The position numbers and the translations under genes are program-made. Below the pieces are notes generated by a model. That model was not told the DNA's origin. It saw only the letters and a program-made list of their open reading frames with translations, and did no database searches. Source: Moraxella equi (GTDB lineage Bacteria; Pseudomonadota; Gammaproteobacteria; Pseudomonadales; Moraxellaceae). Taken from it: a DNA stretch of 16,236 nt. This document shows, piece by piece, positions 7,501-13,933 of the stretch (its first letter is position 1; every line of letters begins with the position of its first letter). The stretch lies in assembly GCF_002027555.1 (NCBI RefSeq), contig NZ_MXAP01000028.1, forward strand, positions 1 through 16,236. Direction: 5' to 3'.

Positions 7501-8464
7501 ACAACATAATTTTAATGAATCACTAACAGACAAAGGCTTTAAAGACACCGATGAATTTTTATCGGCATGTATGGATAATGATGAACGCTTGGCATTAGGG
7601 CAAACCGAGCAAAATCTACATTATGCCTTAAAACAAGCCCGTGATAATCTTAACTATTGGGAACATAAGCTAGATGACATCATGACCGCCAAACCTGATG
7701 ATAAAGTTTTGGCGGATATTTTAAAAGACATGGAGAAACAACATGAATCCAATACAACAAATGACAAATCGAAAAATATGACATTGGATGAATTAAAACA
7801 ATATAAAGAGCAATTACAAAGCCGTCATTATGAACAGCTGACCGCCTTTGGTGAGCAAAAACAGCTATTTATGAATGCCAAGAACAACAGAGAAAAGCAC
7901 GGCTCTTTGATGAATTTAATCAGTCAAAAACAGCAGGATTTGGTCGTATGGGCAAAGCTCGATGAACTCATCGGCTCCAAAGAAGGCATTAAATACCGCA
8001 ACTTCGTCCAAGGACTGACCTTGGAGCTTATGCTCCATCACGCCAATGATGTCCTTAGCAAAATGGACAGTCGCTATGTCCTAACTCATGGCGATGATAA
8101 GATAAACAAAAGCCTATTAGAGATAAATGTCATCGACACTGCCCAAGGCAGTGAGATTCGTAGCACCAAAAATCTCTCAGGGGGCGAGAGCTTTATTGTG
8201 TCATTGGCACTGGCAATGGGCTTATCACAAATGAGTAGTGAGAATGTCAGCATTAACTCATTGTTTTTGGATGAAGGCTTTGGCACATTAGATGATGAGA
8301 TATTGGACATTGCGTTATCGGTATTATCATCATTAAAAGATACGGGTAAGATGATAGGCATTATCTCACACGTCCAATCATTAAAAGAACGCATTCCCAC
8401 CCAAATCCACGTCAAAAAAATCGCTAATGGCGAAAGTAGATTATTAGGTTCGGGCGTGAGTTAG
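4517..8464 (+). CDS. sbcC: Nuclease SbcCD, subunit C (Rad50-type SMC ATPase)
   Basis: The 1315-residue protein is the SMC-like ATPase partner of SbcD. The N-terminal half of the ATPase head has Walker A GQTGAGKTT (37-45) and the Q-loop LAQGNF (Q163). Two long coiled-coil arms, rich in Gln, His, Leu and Glu, flank the zinc hook CPLC at 621-624, which dimerises the molecule. The C-terminal head half carries signature LSGGES (1220-1225), Walker B SLFLDEGFGTLDD (acidic pair D1252, E1253) and H1285 in ISHVQS. E. coli SbcC is 1048 residues; the extra length is in the arms, including an Asn-rich VIN repeat at 835-846. No clear ribosome site precedes ATG 4517. Its 112-base distance from sbcD contains no terminator, so co-transcription is likely. 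Confidence 0.95.
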   Translation: MKILSLSFSSLNSLKGNWHIDFTDDAFVNDGLFAITGQTGAGKTTILDAICLAIYGQTPRISTISNTQNELMSVDRDDCHSEVVLLMNESTGDKLYRFSFEQRRANKKPDGKLQPIKRQISLLTYPSDDGTIIETKPSVCDKKAIEIMHMNFEQFTRSVMLAQGNFSAFLKAEANEKGEILEQITGTYIYAKISQKAFDVHKQKKEELHQLEQKVGDINVMDDEHFSALERRISDDDARLRDTQTSLQHLDTIIGWHQDQTQAQAHITKHQADIVTAQTDIQAFDKSAIRLRLDNLAHELSPIYQELTREYHTLTHTHTALAELQNALPELVQEQQTRQAQKDSHHGTLTAHKTQYEQALPLFKQVRTLDNIIAQDKSAIDKISHAITNEQTMIANAKQAISELHSQQDKHQTTLHTINDRHEHMAHYPDIKQDVGVLSGHERELGTTLAQLRQYTQKLHAQTDELSHKNQQINDKRDELRTQKEQLAQSEHDHQALIGQISELLQTSLMLSDIDNDKLAYYGTHFQDKIHHIKELSHLTYALSQHAESHRQLNGQLHELSTRLHDNAEQEQTVLSAISALNEQITQEQITLTALQQHYDTQQQLIALKEHHAKLTDNEPCPLCGSLTHPYALNNPFIHDIDDGTKTAITHTTQKIETHKENLQAHKETLANITSAKVYYGEQRQTLTAQKNEIITNINRDYQTIITQEIIKNVHHELPMALDDNSPKIKEVINTLNDIIQQALAHLTGSYDNYHTLQHAFTQKNQELNNLRQNLDIITQDGKALKNHIEIITEQTQDTKSAIADYEQSIHELIHAITAKLGRYQKGMDINMDNVINVINVINDINNNNNDSHTSLLANIHQHIGELTQISQDHDNYHAQKQQLESELSHIQIHLTNQTKQLNNHQEKLHELEQEKISLTQHHDSHISEREALFGTDNVDDKEAMLRQAIDESERAFHDSQESHQKSQQALLSLNEKISHHQSHIATLDKHIDELQHNFNESLTDKGFKDTDEFLSACMDNDERLALGQTEQNLHYALKQARDNLNYWEHKLDDIMTAKPDDKVLADILKDMEKQHESNTTNDKSKNMTLDELKQYKEQLQSRHYEQLTAFGEQKQLFMNAKNNREKHGSLMNLISQKQQDLVVWAKLDELIGSKEGIKYRNFVQGLTLELMLHHANDVLSKMDSRYVLTHGDDKINKSLLEINVIDTAQGSEIRSTKNLSGGESFIVSLALAMGLSQMSSENVSINSLFLDEGFGTLDDEILDIALSVLSSLKDTGKMIGIISHVQSLKERIPTQIHVKKIANGESRLLGSGVS
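7019..7054 (+). repeat. 9-bp in-frame tandem repeat GTTATTAAT inside sbcC
   Basis: Three perfect copies of GTTATTAAT (7019-7027, 7028-7036, 7037-7045) are followed by GATATTAAT (7046-7054). They encode VIN-VIN-VIN-DIN, and an Asn run (NNNN) follows. Because the unit is a multiple of three, copy-number change would keep the frame and alter the length of the second coiled-coil arm. Confidence 0.85.
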
Positions 8465-8535
8465 GTGTGGTATGATTTGGTGAATGATTTTAGTTATTAT
8501 ATTACCAAATAATTTATAACATTGGTGTTACCATT

Positions 8536-9099
8536 ATGAATTTCAAGAAATTTATCTTCGCTATTTTCATACTTACATATAGCGAAATCGCCCTTTCATC
8601 TATTTGCAAACCACCAAATATATTTTATCATTTTTTTGAATTAGGTGCTTGTCTACCTGATGACACCAGCATCAATAAAGAAAGATATGATAACTCAATT
8701 GTGTTTAATGTTTTATATAAAAATACCCCCATTAGGGTTGAGTTAGGTGGTAGACAAAATGGGAATATTTATACTATTTTGGGTAAGGATTTTGACAGAG
8801 AGATTTTACACAATCTGCCACCTATGTCATCTTATTTTGGCAATGGAAATGAAATACACAAATGGGGTATTGGTAAACAAAGGTTATCCGTATCTATTTT
8901 TAGTACTGGTAATTCTAATGTAATGATTAACTACCAAGGAAGTGATGAACAGGAGAAACTCGGAGATGAGTTTATGTATTCTTTATTTTTAATTTGTAAG
9001 CAGGATGAAGTCCCAAATATTAATCACTGCGTAACAATTAATGGCATAACAGACAAAATCCCTGTTAAAATCCCCACATCACCCTCTAATAGACATTAA
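8536..9099 (+). CDS. Exported protein of unknown function with four cysteines
   Basis: I do not recognise this 187-residue protein. Residues 1-22 look like a Sec signal peptide: FKK, then a hydrophobic core (FIFAIFILTY), then EIALSS with cleavage likely near residue 21-22. The mature part has four cysteines, C24, C39, C154 and C165, which could form disulfides in the periplasm. The cysteine at 24 does not fit a lipobox, because Ile precedes it. The middle is mostly beta-like and polar (VFNVLYKNTPIRVELGGRQ, MINYQGSDEQ). Codon use is AT-rich, unlike sbcC and ppk2 on either side. It stands alone, 71 bases after sbcC and 90 before ppk2, with no clear ribosome site. The start at 8536 is supported by the signal peptide beginning there. 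Confidence 0.7.
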   Translation: MNFKKFIFAIFILTYSEIALSSICKPPNIFYHFFELGACLPDDTSINKERYDNSIVFNVLYKNTPIRVELGGRQNGNIYTILGKDFDREILHNLPPMSSYFGNGNEIHKWGIGKQRLSVSIFSTGNSNVMINYQGSDEQEKLGDEFMYSLFLICKQDEVPNINHCVTINGITDKIPVKIPTSPSNRH

Positions 9100-9127
9100 A
9101 AATCCAAAACAAATGGGGCGTATTATA

Positions 9128-9156
9128 TTGCCAAAATATTACCGCTATGTTAATAT
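9128..9156 (+). promoter_or_regulatory. Predicted sigma-70 promoter for ppk2
   Basis: TTGCCA at 9128-9133 (5/6 to TTGACA) is followed after 17 bases by TAATAT at 9151-9156. An overlapping TATAAA at 9154-9159 is an alternative -10 with longer spacing. The ppk2 ribosome site AAGGAG at 9179-9184 and ATG at 9190 follow. Confidence 0.4.
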
Positions 9157-9189
9157 AAAACAAATCCACATTTTTATCAAGGAGTCCGC

Positions 9190-10224
9190 ATGGCAACCGC
9201 CCCAAAAAAGCAGTCCGCTACCAAATTTCGTGACGAATTCTCTGACACTCTCTCTCGCCTAGAAGAGTTGGTTGAACACGCCAGTGCTGATGATTTGACC
9301 CAAATTGGGATTCGCTTGGCAGAGTACTTGCCTACCACCAATGTCGCCCATCAGTTAAGTGGCGAGCTGGGTGCAAGCAAATCCAAAGACACCGAGCTTG
9401 CCCCCAACTGGCGTGAAGGCGGTTATCCTTATAAGCATCGCATGAGCCGTAAAAACTACGAAGCCCAAAAGTACAAATTACAAATTGAACTTCTAAAACT
9501 ACAACGCCACGTTAAAGAAACAGGACAAAAAATTGTCATCCTTTTTGAAGGGCGTGACGCCGCCGGTAAAGGCGGTACCATCAAACGCTTTATGGAACAC
9601 CTAAACCCCCGTGGTGCTAGGGTTGTCGCCCTAGAAAAGCCGACCGAGACCGAACGTGGGCAATGGTATTTTCAGCGTTATGTGCAGACCCTACCCACCG
9701 CAGGCGAGATAGTGCTGTATGACCGTTCGTGGTACAACCGTGCTGTGGTCGAGCGTGTCATGGGCTTTTGCAGTGATGATGAATATCACACCTTTATGGA
9801 GCAAGTGCCTGCCTTTGAAAAACACCTAACCCAGTCGGGCATTACGCTCATCAAGTTTTGGTTCTCGGTAAGCCGTGAAGAGCAAAAAGTGCGTTTCTCT
9901 CGCCGTGAGCATGACCCGCTAAAACAGTGGAAACTCTCGCCTGTGGACAAAGCGTCCCTTGACAAATGGGACGACTACACCATCGCCAAAGAAGCGATGT
10001 TCTTTGAGACCGACACGAGCGAATCGCCATGGATTGTTATCAAATCCGACTGTAAAAAGCGCGCCAGACTCAACGCCATGCGTTATGTCCTAAACAAGCT
10101 GGACTATGCCGACAAGGACGACTCACAGATTGGCAACATTGACCCGCTCATCGTGGGGCGTGCAGGGGCGTTGTACGAGACTGACGAGCATAAGGATGTA
10201 AGCAAGCGACCCACCAAAAAATAA
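9190..10224 (+). CDS. ppk2: Polyphosphate kinase 2 (PPK2 family, class I type)
   Basis: The 344-residue protein has a single PPK2 domain. PPK2 enzymes transfer phosphate between polyphosphate and nucleotides, often forming NTP from NDP. Walker A is FEGRDAAGKGGT with G121-G129. Walker B is LYDRSWYNRA (D178, R179). The lid segment SRREHDPLKQWKLSP with R238, R239 and E240 and the DKWDDYTIAKEAMF block follow. The APNWREGGYPYKHRMSRKNYE segment before the kinase core, and the single-domain length near 350, are typical of class I. One variation is Val at 185, where the class often has Gly (YNRAG). The start at ATG 9190 is set by a strong AAGGAG site. It is flanked by its own predicted promoter and terminator and is probably monocistronic. 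Confidence 0.93.
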   Translation: MATAPKKQSATKFRDEFSDTLSRLEELVEHASADDLTQIGIRLAEYLPTTNVAHQLSGELGASKSKDTELAPNWREGGYPYKHRMSRKNYEAQKYKLQIELLKLQRHVKETGQKIVILFEGRDAAGKGGTIKRFMEHLNPRGARVVALEKPTETERGQWYFQRYVQTLPTAGEIVLYDRSWYNRAVVERVMGFCSDDEYHTFMEQVPAFEKHLTQSGITLIKFWFSVSREEQKVRFSRREHDPLKQWKLSPVDKASLDKWDDYTIAKEAMFFETDTSESPWIVIKSDCKKRARLNAMRYVLNKLDYADKDDSQIGNIDPLIVGRAGALYETDEHKDVSKRPTKK

Positions 10225-10241
10225 GCTCCGCACCAAGCCAT

Positions 10242-10289
10242 CTGCCCCACTTATCAGACTTATCAATCCATCAGGGGCAGGCGGTTTTT
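10242..10289 (+). terminator. Candidate terminator after ppk2
   Basis: CTGCCCC (10242-10248) pairs perfectly with GGGGCAG (10274-10280), and five T residues follow at 10285-10289 after a GCGG spacer. The 25-base loop is long, so this is a moderate prediction. It lies between the ppk2 stop and fetA. Confidence 0.4.
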
Positions 10290-10346
10290 GGGTAATGCCA
10301 TCGGCAAATCTCATATCATAAAATCCTACCCCAAACACACTGCACC

Positions 10347-11018
10347 ATGCCCCTACTCACCGCCACCGCCCTATCCTACCACACCCCAGACCGTACCTTG
10401 CTTGACAACGTGTCTTTTGCCTTACATCATGGGCAAAAAGTCGCTCTGGTCGGTCGTTCGGGTTCTGGTAAATCGGTGTTATTGCAAGCCCTAGCCGATT
10501 TGTTGCCTTTGGATAGTGCTATTACTGATAGGATTATGTTAAATAAAAATGGGAAACTAACACCTCTTAGCCAAATCCCTCTACCCGATTACCGCTCTGC
10601 CGTTGCCCTATTTCATCAAACGCCTAGCCTATCGGACGGCACGGTGCTTGACAATCTAACCGCCCCCTTTGGTTTTAAATACCACCAAAACAAAAAAATT
10701 GATAAAAGTTGGCATTTACAAAAACTTGCCACACTTGGCAAACATGACAATTTTATCAACCAATCAATCCATGAGCTGTCAGGGGGCGAACGTCAAATCG
10801 TGAGTTTTTTGCGGACGTTGCAATTTAACCCAACGGTCACCCTATTTGATGAAACCACGTCCGCCCTTGATGATGAGACGGCACTTTTGCTCATGAGACT
10901 CGTGCTAGACTGGCATGATGATACCAAAGCCTTGATTTGGGTTACACACACGCCAAACGAGCAACAAGCGTTGGGGGCGGATTTATGGCGTATGGAGAAT
11001 GGGGTGTTGGCGGTGTAA
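10347..11018 (+). CDS. fetA: ABC transporter ATP-binding protein FetA (YbbL-like)
   Basis: The 223-residue ATPase has every ABC motif: Walker A GRSGSGKS (36-43), Q-loop Q91 (FHQTP), signature LSGGER (144-149), Walker B TLFDETTSALDD (D168, E169) and switch H201 (VTHTP). Its length, the short Q-loop-to-signature region and the directly following FetB-type permease identify it as FetA (YbbL). In E. coli FetAB is linked to iron efflux and to resistance to oxidative stress under iron load. No clear ribosome site precedes ATG 10347. Its stop is separated by three bases from the fetB start, so the two are one operon. Confidence 0.88.
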   Translation: MPLLTATALSYHTPDRTLLDNVSFALHHGQKVALVGRSGSGKSVLLQALADLLPLDSAITDRIMLNKNGKLTPLSQIPLPDYRSAVALFHQTPSLSDGTVLDNLTAPFGFKYHQNKKIDKSWHLQKLATLGKHDNFINQSIHELSGGERQIVSFLRTLQFNPTVTLFDETTSALDDETALLLMRLVLDWHDDTKALIWVTHTPNEQQALGADLWRMENGVLAV

Positions 11019-11021
11019 ATT

Positions 11022-11795
11022 ATGGCAATCACACTTACCCTAACCGACATCGCCCTAGCCAGCACCTTACTGCTTATCACGATAGGCGTGTCGGCATACC
11101 TGCGACTTGGCTTGGTCGGTACGCTCATCATGGCAGGGGTGCGGACGGTCGTGCAGTTGTCCATGATTGGGCTGATTTTGGCGTGGGTGTTCGCTCGGGA
11201 GAGTGCGTGGCAGGTGCTTGCGATTTTAACCATCATGACACTCATCGCAAGCGTCTCGGCAAAAGGTCGGGTCAAACGCCCCTACAAGGGCTTACTGTCC
11301 GATAGTATTATCTCGCTGTCGGTTGCCACGGGCATGGTTACGCTGATTGCCATGATATTGATTTTAAAGGTGTCGCCTTGGTATCGCCCCCAGTACATCA
11401 TACCGATTTTGGGGCTGATTTTGGGCAATTCTCTGACCGCCATATCCTTAACAACCAACGAACTTGTGAACGCCATGCACGACAAGCAATCCCTTATCAA
11501 ATCTCGCCTATCGCTGTCGGCTACCCCCTTTGAAGCAGTGCATGAGCTTGTCAAATCGGCGGTGCTAAATGGCCTAACCCCAACCGTCAATTCCATGCTC
11601 GTGGTCGGATTGGTGAGCCTACCAGGGATGATGACAGGGCAAATACTGGCAGGGGCTGACCCCACACAGGCGGTACGCTATCAGATTGTTACCATGTTTT
11701 TTATCTGTGCGGGCAGTACGCTGTCGTGTACGCTGTCGGCGGTGCTGGTGGTTCGGCGGTTTTTTGATGAGCGTGGGCGGTTTATGGTGAAGTGA
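11022..11795 (+). CDS. fetB: ABC exporter permease FetB (YbbM, UPF0014 family)
   Basis: The 257-residue membrane protein has about seven hydrophobic segments and the family's conserved features: RLGLVGTLIMAGVRTVVQLS near the start, PILGLILGNSLTAISL in the middle, and LPGMMTGQILAGADPTQAVRYQIV near the C-terminus, followed by a last membrane span. These mark the UPF0014/YbbM family, now FetB, the membrane partner of FetA in an inner-membrane complex. It starts three bases after fetA stops and is probably translated by coupling. No terminator is seen in the 157 bases before the next gene. Confidence 0.9.
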   Translation: MAITLTLTDIALASTLLLITIGVSAYLRLGLVGTLIMAGVRTVVQLSMIGLILAWVFARESAWQVLAILTIMTLIASVSAKGRVKRPYKGLLSDSIISLSVATGMVTLIAMILILKVSPWYRPQYIIPILGLILGNSLTAISLTTNELVNAMHDKQSLIKSRLSLSATPFEAVHELVKSAVLNGLTPTVNSMLVVGLVSLPGMMTGQILAGADPTQAVRYQIVTMFFICAGSTLSCTLSAVLVVRRFFDERGRFMVK

Positions 11796-11888
11796 TGAAA
11801 TCACGGTAAGTCATTTAGTATAATTCTTCCATCTTTTTTCAATCCCCATGCCCTTCTATTTATTAAAAACCCTATAAACCTCTAAATT

Positions 11889-11917
11889 TTGACAAAATTT
11901 ATAGCAAAGGCTATAAT
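11889..11917 (+). promoter_or_regulatory. Perfect-consensus sigma-70 promoter
   Basis: TTGACA (11889-11894) and TATAAT (11912-11917) are separated by exactly 17 bases, the full consensus. Transcription would start near 11924-11926, giving a leader of roughly 28 bases before the ATPase ATG at 11953. It is the strongest promoter-like sequence seen in the window and probably drives the ATPase, its partner and radA. Confidence 0.8.
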
Positions 11918-11952
11918 TTAGCGTTATATTTTATATTTTTTGGAAACATAAC

Positions 11953-13395
11953 ATGAACTTTGAATTATATATTGAAAATTTAGGTGCGATTGATAAAGCA
12001 CAAATTACCATTAATCCCTTAACCATTTTGGCAGGGGAAAATGGTACAGGTAAAAGTTTTGTTACCAAGTTTTTATATTCGGTATTAAATGTTTTGATGA
12101 GGGATACTTATAGAGTCTATTTAAATGATAACATTGAGCAAGTTTTGTCAGCTTTTAAAGGTTTGGATAGCACCCTAAGAGAAAAATATCCATCATTAAA
12201 AAAAATTAAACTTTTTTTAGATGACTTACAAAACATCTTAAATGATGAACAATTCTCCTACCGTTCTATTTTCAATAACGATATTATAAATAATTTAGAA
12301 ATAGTTTTAAATGATTACAACGAAGAAGTCAAAGAAATAACAGATGAATTACAAAGCTCTTTGTCGGATAATGAGGTAAAAAATCCTAAACAAATAAGAC
12401 AGTCCCATAAACAAAATGAATTTATCAATTTATGGATTTTTAGATCATTTTTAGAAGATTTTATTTCTGTAATTTCAGATGTTGAATATCATCAAGAAAA
12501 AGCTTGTAAAATTTATCTTTCTGATGAAATAAAATCAAATTTTCAAATATCAAAATTAAATCAAATTATTAAAAATGGAGAAAAAAAATTATTATTTAAA
12601 ATAAAAAATATGATTGAAATTGAGATTGTTGAAAATGAAATAAAAATTAACCATGATGTTAAAAAAAATAATATTTTAAATATTGACCGTTTAGTTTTTT
12701 TTGAAAGCCCCACATATTGGCGATTATCAAAGGATTTACTAAATAACACTGAAAGATTAAAGGTTTTTTACTTATCTAGTATGATAAATGACGAACGTTT
12801 GACAGGCATTCCAAAGCATTTTTTAGATTTAAGAGAATTGGTATTTGCTGATTTTAAACATGGTGAAAGACCCAAGTTTGTTGAACAATGTGCCAATGAC
12901 TTACAAAATTATTTAAATGGTAAGTTTAAAACCGACAGTCATGATTTGTCTTTTGAAACCAATACAGGGCAAACCATTAACAAAAATCTTATCTCGTTTG
13001 GCATGACAAATTTGGGTGTTATTCAGGCGGTTTTAAACAAAAATATCATCAATAAAGGCTCGTTTATTTTTATTGATGAACCTGAAAGTAATCTACACCC
13101 AGAATGGCAAGCGGTTTTGGCGGATATTTTGGTTAAATTGGCAGAAAATGGTGTGTTTGTCGTCATTACCACGCACAGTTCAGATATGTTAAAGGCATTG
13201 GATGTTATCAGTCAAGAAAGAAATCATGATGAAAGTTTTGTGTCGGCAAACTATTTTGAAAAAAACGGGCAACTAACTCAATTTGATGACTATGACGTTC
13301 AAACTATCGGAAAATTTAATCTGATATCTAAAAAGCTATTAGAGCCTTATGCAATGATGACTTTTGCAAAAAAAGGTGGGTTTTTTGATGATTGA
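11953..13395 (+). CDS. AAA-family ATPase, RecF/OLD-like, no nuclease domain
   Basis: The 480-residue protein is an ABC-class AAA ATPase of the AAA_15/AAA_21 type found in OLD-like and many defence proteins. Walker A is AGENGTGKSF (G28-S35). A long AT-rich, helical Lys/Asn/Glu-rich insert covers about residues 50-290. A degenerate signature region (ISFGMTNLG, S348-G350) precedes Walker B FIFIDEPESNLHPEWQ (D375, E376), and H408 lies in ITTHSSDML. The protein ends about 70 residues after the switch histidine, so it has no TOPRIM nuclease domain as in OLD or GajA. The ATG at 11953 has GGAAA upstream and follows the perfect promoter at 11889. Its end overlaps the partner gene by 8 bases. Low GC contrasts with fetB and radA on either side. 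An anti-phage or DNA-damage role is inference from family and context. Confidence 0.85.
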   Translation: MNFELYIENLGAIDKAQITINPLTILAGENGTGKSFVTKFLYSVLNVLMRDTYRVYLNDNIEQVLSAFKGLDSTLREKYPSLKKIKLFLDDLQNILNDEQFSYRSIFNNDIINNLEIVLNDYNEEVKEITDELQSSLSDNEVKNPKQIRQSHKQNEFINLWIFRSFLEDFISVISDVEYHQEKACKIYLSDEIKSNFQISKLNQIIKNGEKKLLFKIKNMIEIEIVENEIKINHDVKKNNILNIDRLVFFESPTYWRLSKDLLNNTERLKVFYLSSMINDERLTGIPKHFLDLRELVFADFKHGERPKFVEQCANDLQNYLNGKFKTDSHDLSFETNTGQTINKNLISFGMTNLGVIQAVLNKNIINKGSFIFIDEPESNLHPEWQAVLADILVKLAENGVFVVITTHSSDMLKALDVISQERNHDESFVSANYFEKNGQLTQFDDYDVQTIGKFNLISKKLLEPYAMMTFAKKGGFFDD

Positions 13396-13933
13396 GTTAT
13401 CTAAATGTACCATGCAACATGATGTAGATAGAAACGGCAAGACTGAAAAATCTAATAAAACCGCTTTTTTGTTTGATGACAATGATTTAATGAAAAAACT
13501 GGGTTTTAACGACATTAATGCTTTTAAAAAGGTTGATTATGTTAAAATTCACAATGACAAAGTTTATTTAATTGAATTTACTGATTTATCTAATGAAATA
13601 AAAGAGTGTTTAGATATTTCTTTATTGTTAGACATTAAGACTTCTGATATTATTAAATTCCTTAAAGAAAATAATGCGGATTTAAAGATGATTAAGAAAA
13701 AATTATGGCTTGAAGTCATTGAAGAGTTTAAAGGGAAATTTATCAGTAGCATTGCTTGCTATGAGCGATTGCTTAGGCTAAATAATCAAAATACCGATTT
13801 TCAATATAGCCTAATGATTGTATTAAAAAATGAAACTGACCCTAAGTATTTTAATTTTTTAGATATTTTTTTAAAGCAAAAATTAAGAAACCTAACTGGT
13901 GAAATTCAAATTTTAAGAACAAAGGATTTGTAA
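13388..13933 (+). CDS. Unrecognised partner protein of the AAA ATPase
   Basis: I do not recognise this 181-residue soluble protein. I chose the ATG at 13388 over the upstream ATG at 13364 because GGTGGG at 13376-13381 gives a ribosome site and the 8-base overlap with the ATPase stop is a usual coupling geometry. Near residues 48-66 the pattern KKVDYVKIHNDKVYLIEFTD looks like the central hairpin of PD-(D/E)XK nucleases (D50, then E63-x), but Thr65 stands where the catalytic Lys is expected. Fold membership is therefore only a suggestion, and activity is doubtful. The C-terminal part is helical (WLEVIEEFKGKFISSIACYE, residues 107-126). There is no signal peptide, membrane segment, HNH or CxxC motif. 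The strict coupling suggests it works with the ATPase as effector or specificity subunit. The stop TAA shares its last A with the radA ATG. Confidence 0.75.
   Translation: MIELSKCTMQHDVDRNGKTEKSNKTAFLFDDNDLMKKLGFNDINAFKKVDYVKIHNDKVYLIEFTDLSNEIKECLDISLLLDIKTSDIIKFLKENNADLKMIKKKLWLEVIEEFKGKFISSIACYERLLRLNNQNTDFQYSLMIVLKNETDPKYFNFLDIFLKQKLRNLTGEIQILRTKDL

Noticed and set aside
8475..8510. Hairpin ATTTGGTGAAT / ATTACCAAAT after sbcC as a terminator
   Set aside because: The stem is AT-rich with a bulge and no T tract follows, so termination is not supported.
10793..11275. 160-residue minus-strand open frame across fetA-fetB
   Set aside because: It is antisense to two clear ABC transporter genes and shows Ser/Ala/Val-rich shadow composition. 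The fetA motifs on the other strand are complete.
11953..13933. Assignment of the cassette to Septu, Gabija or OLD systems
   Set aside because: The partner has no HNH or CxxC motif, and the ATPase ends shortly after its switch histidine with no TOPRIM domain. None of these named types fits.
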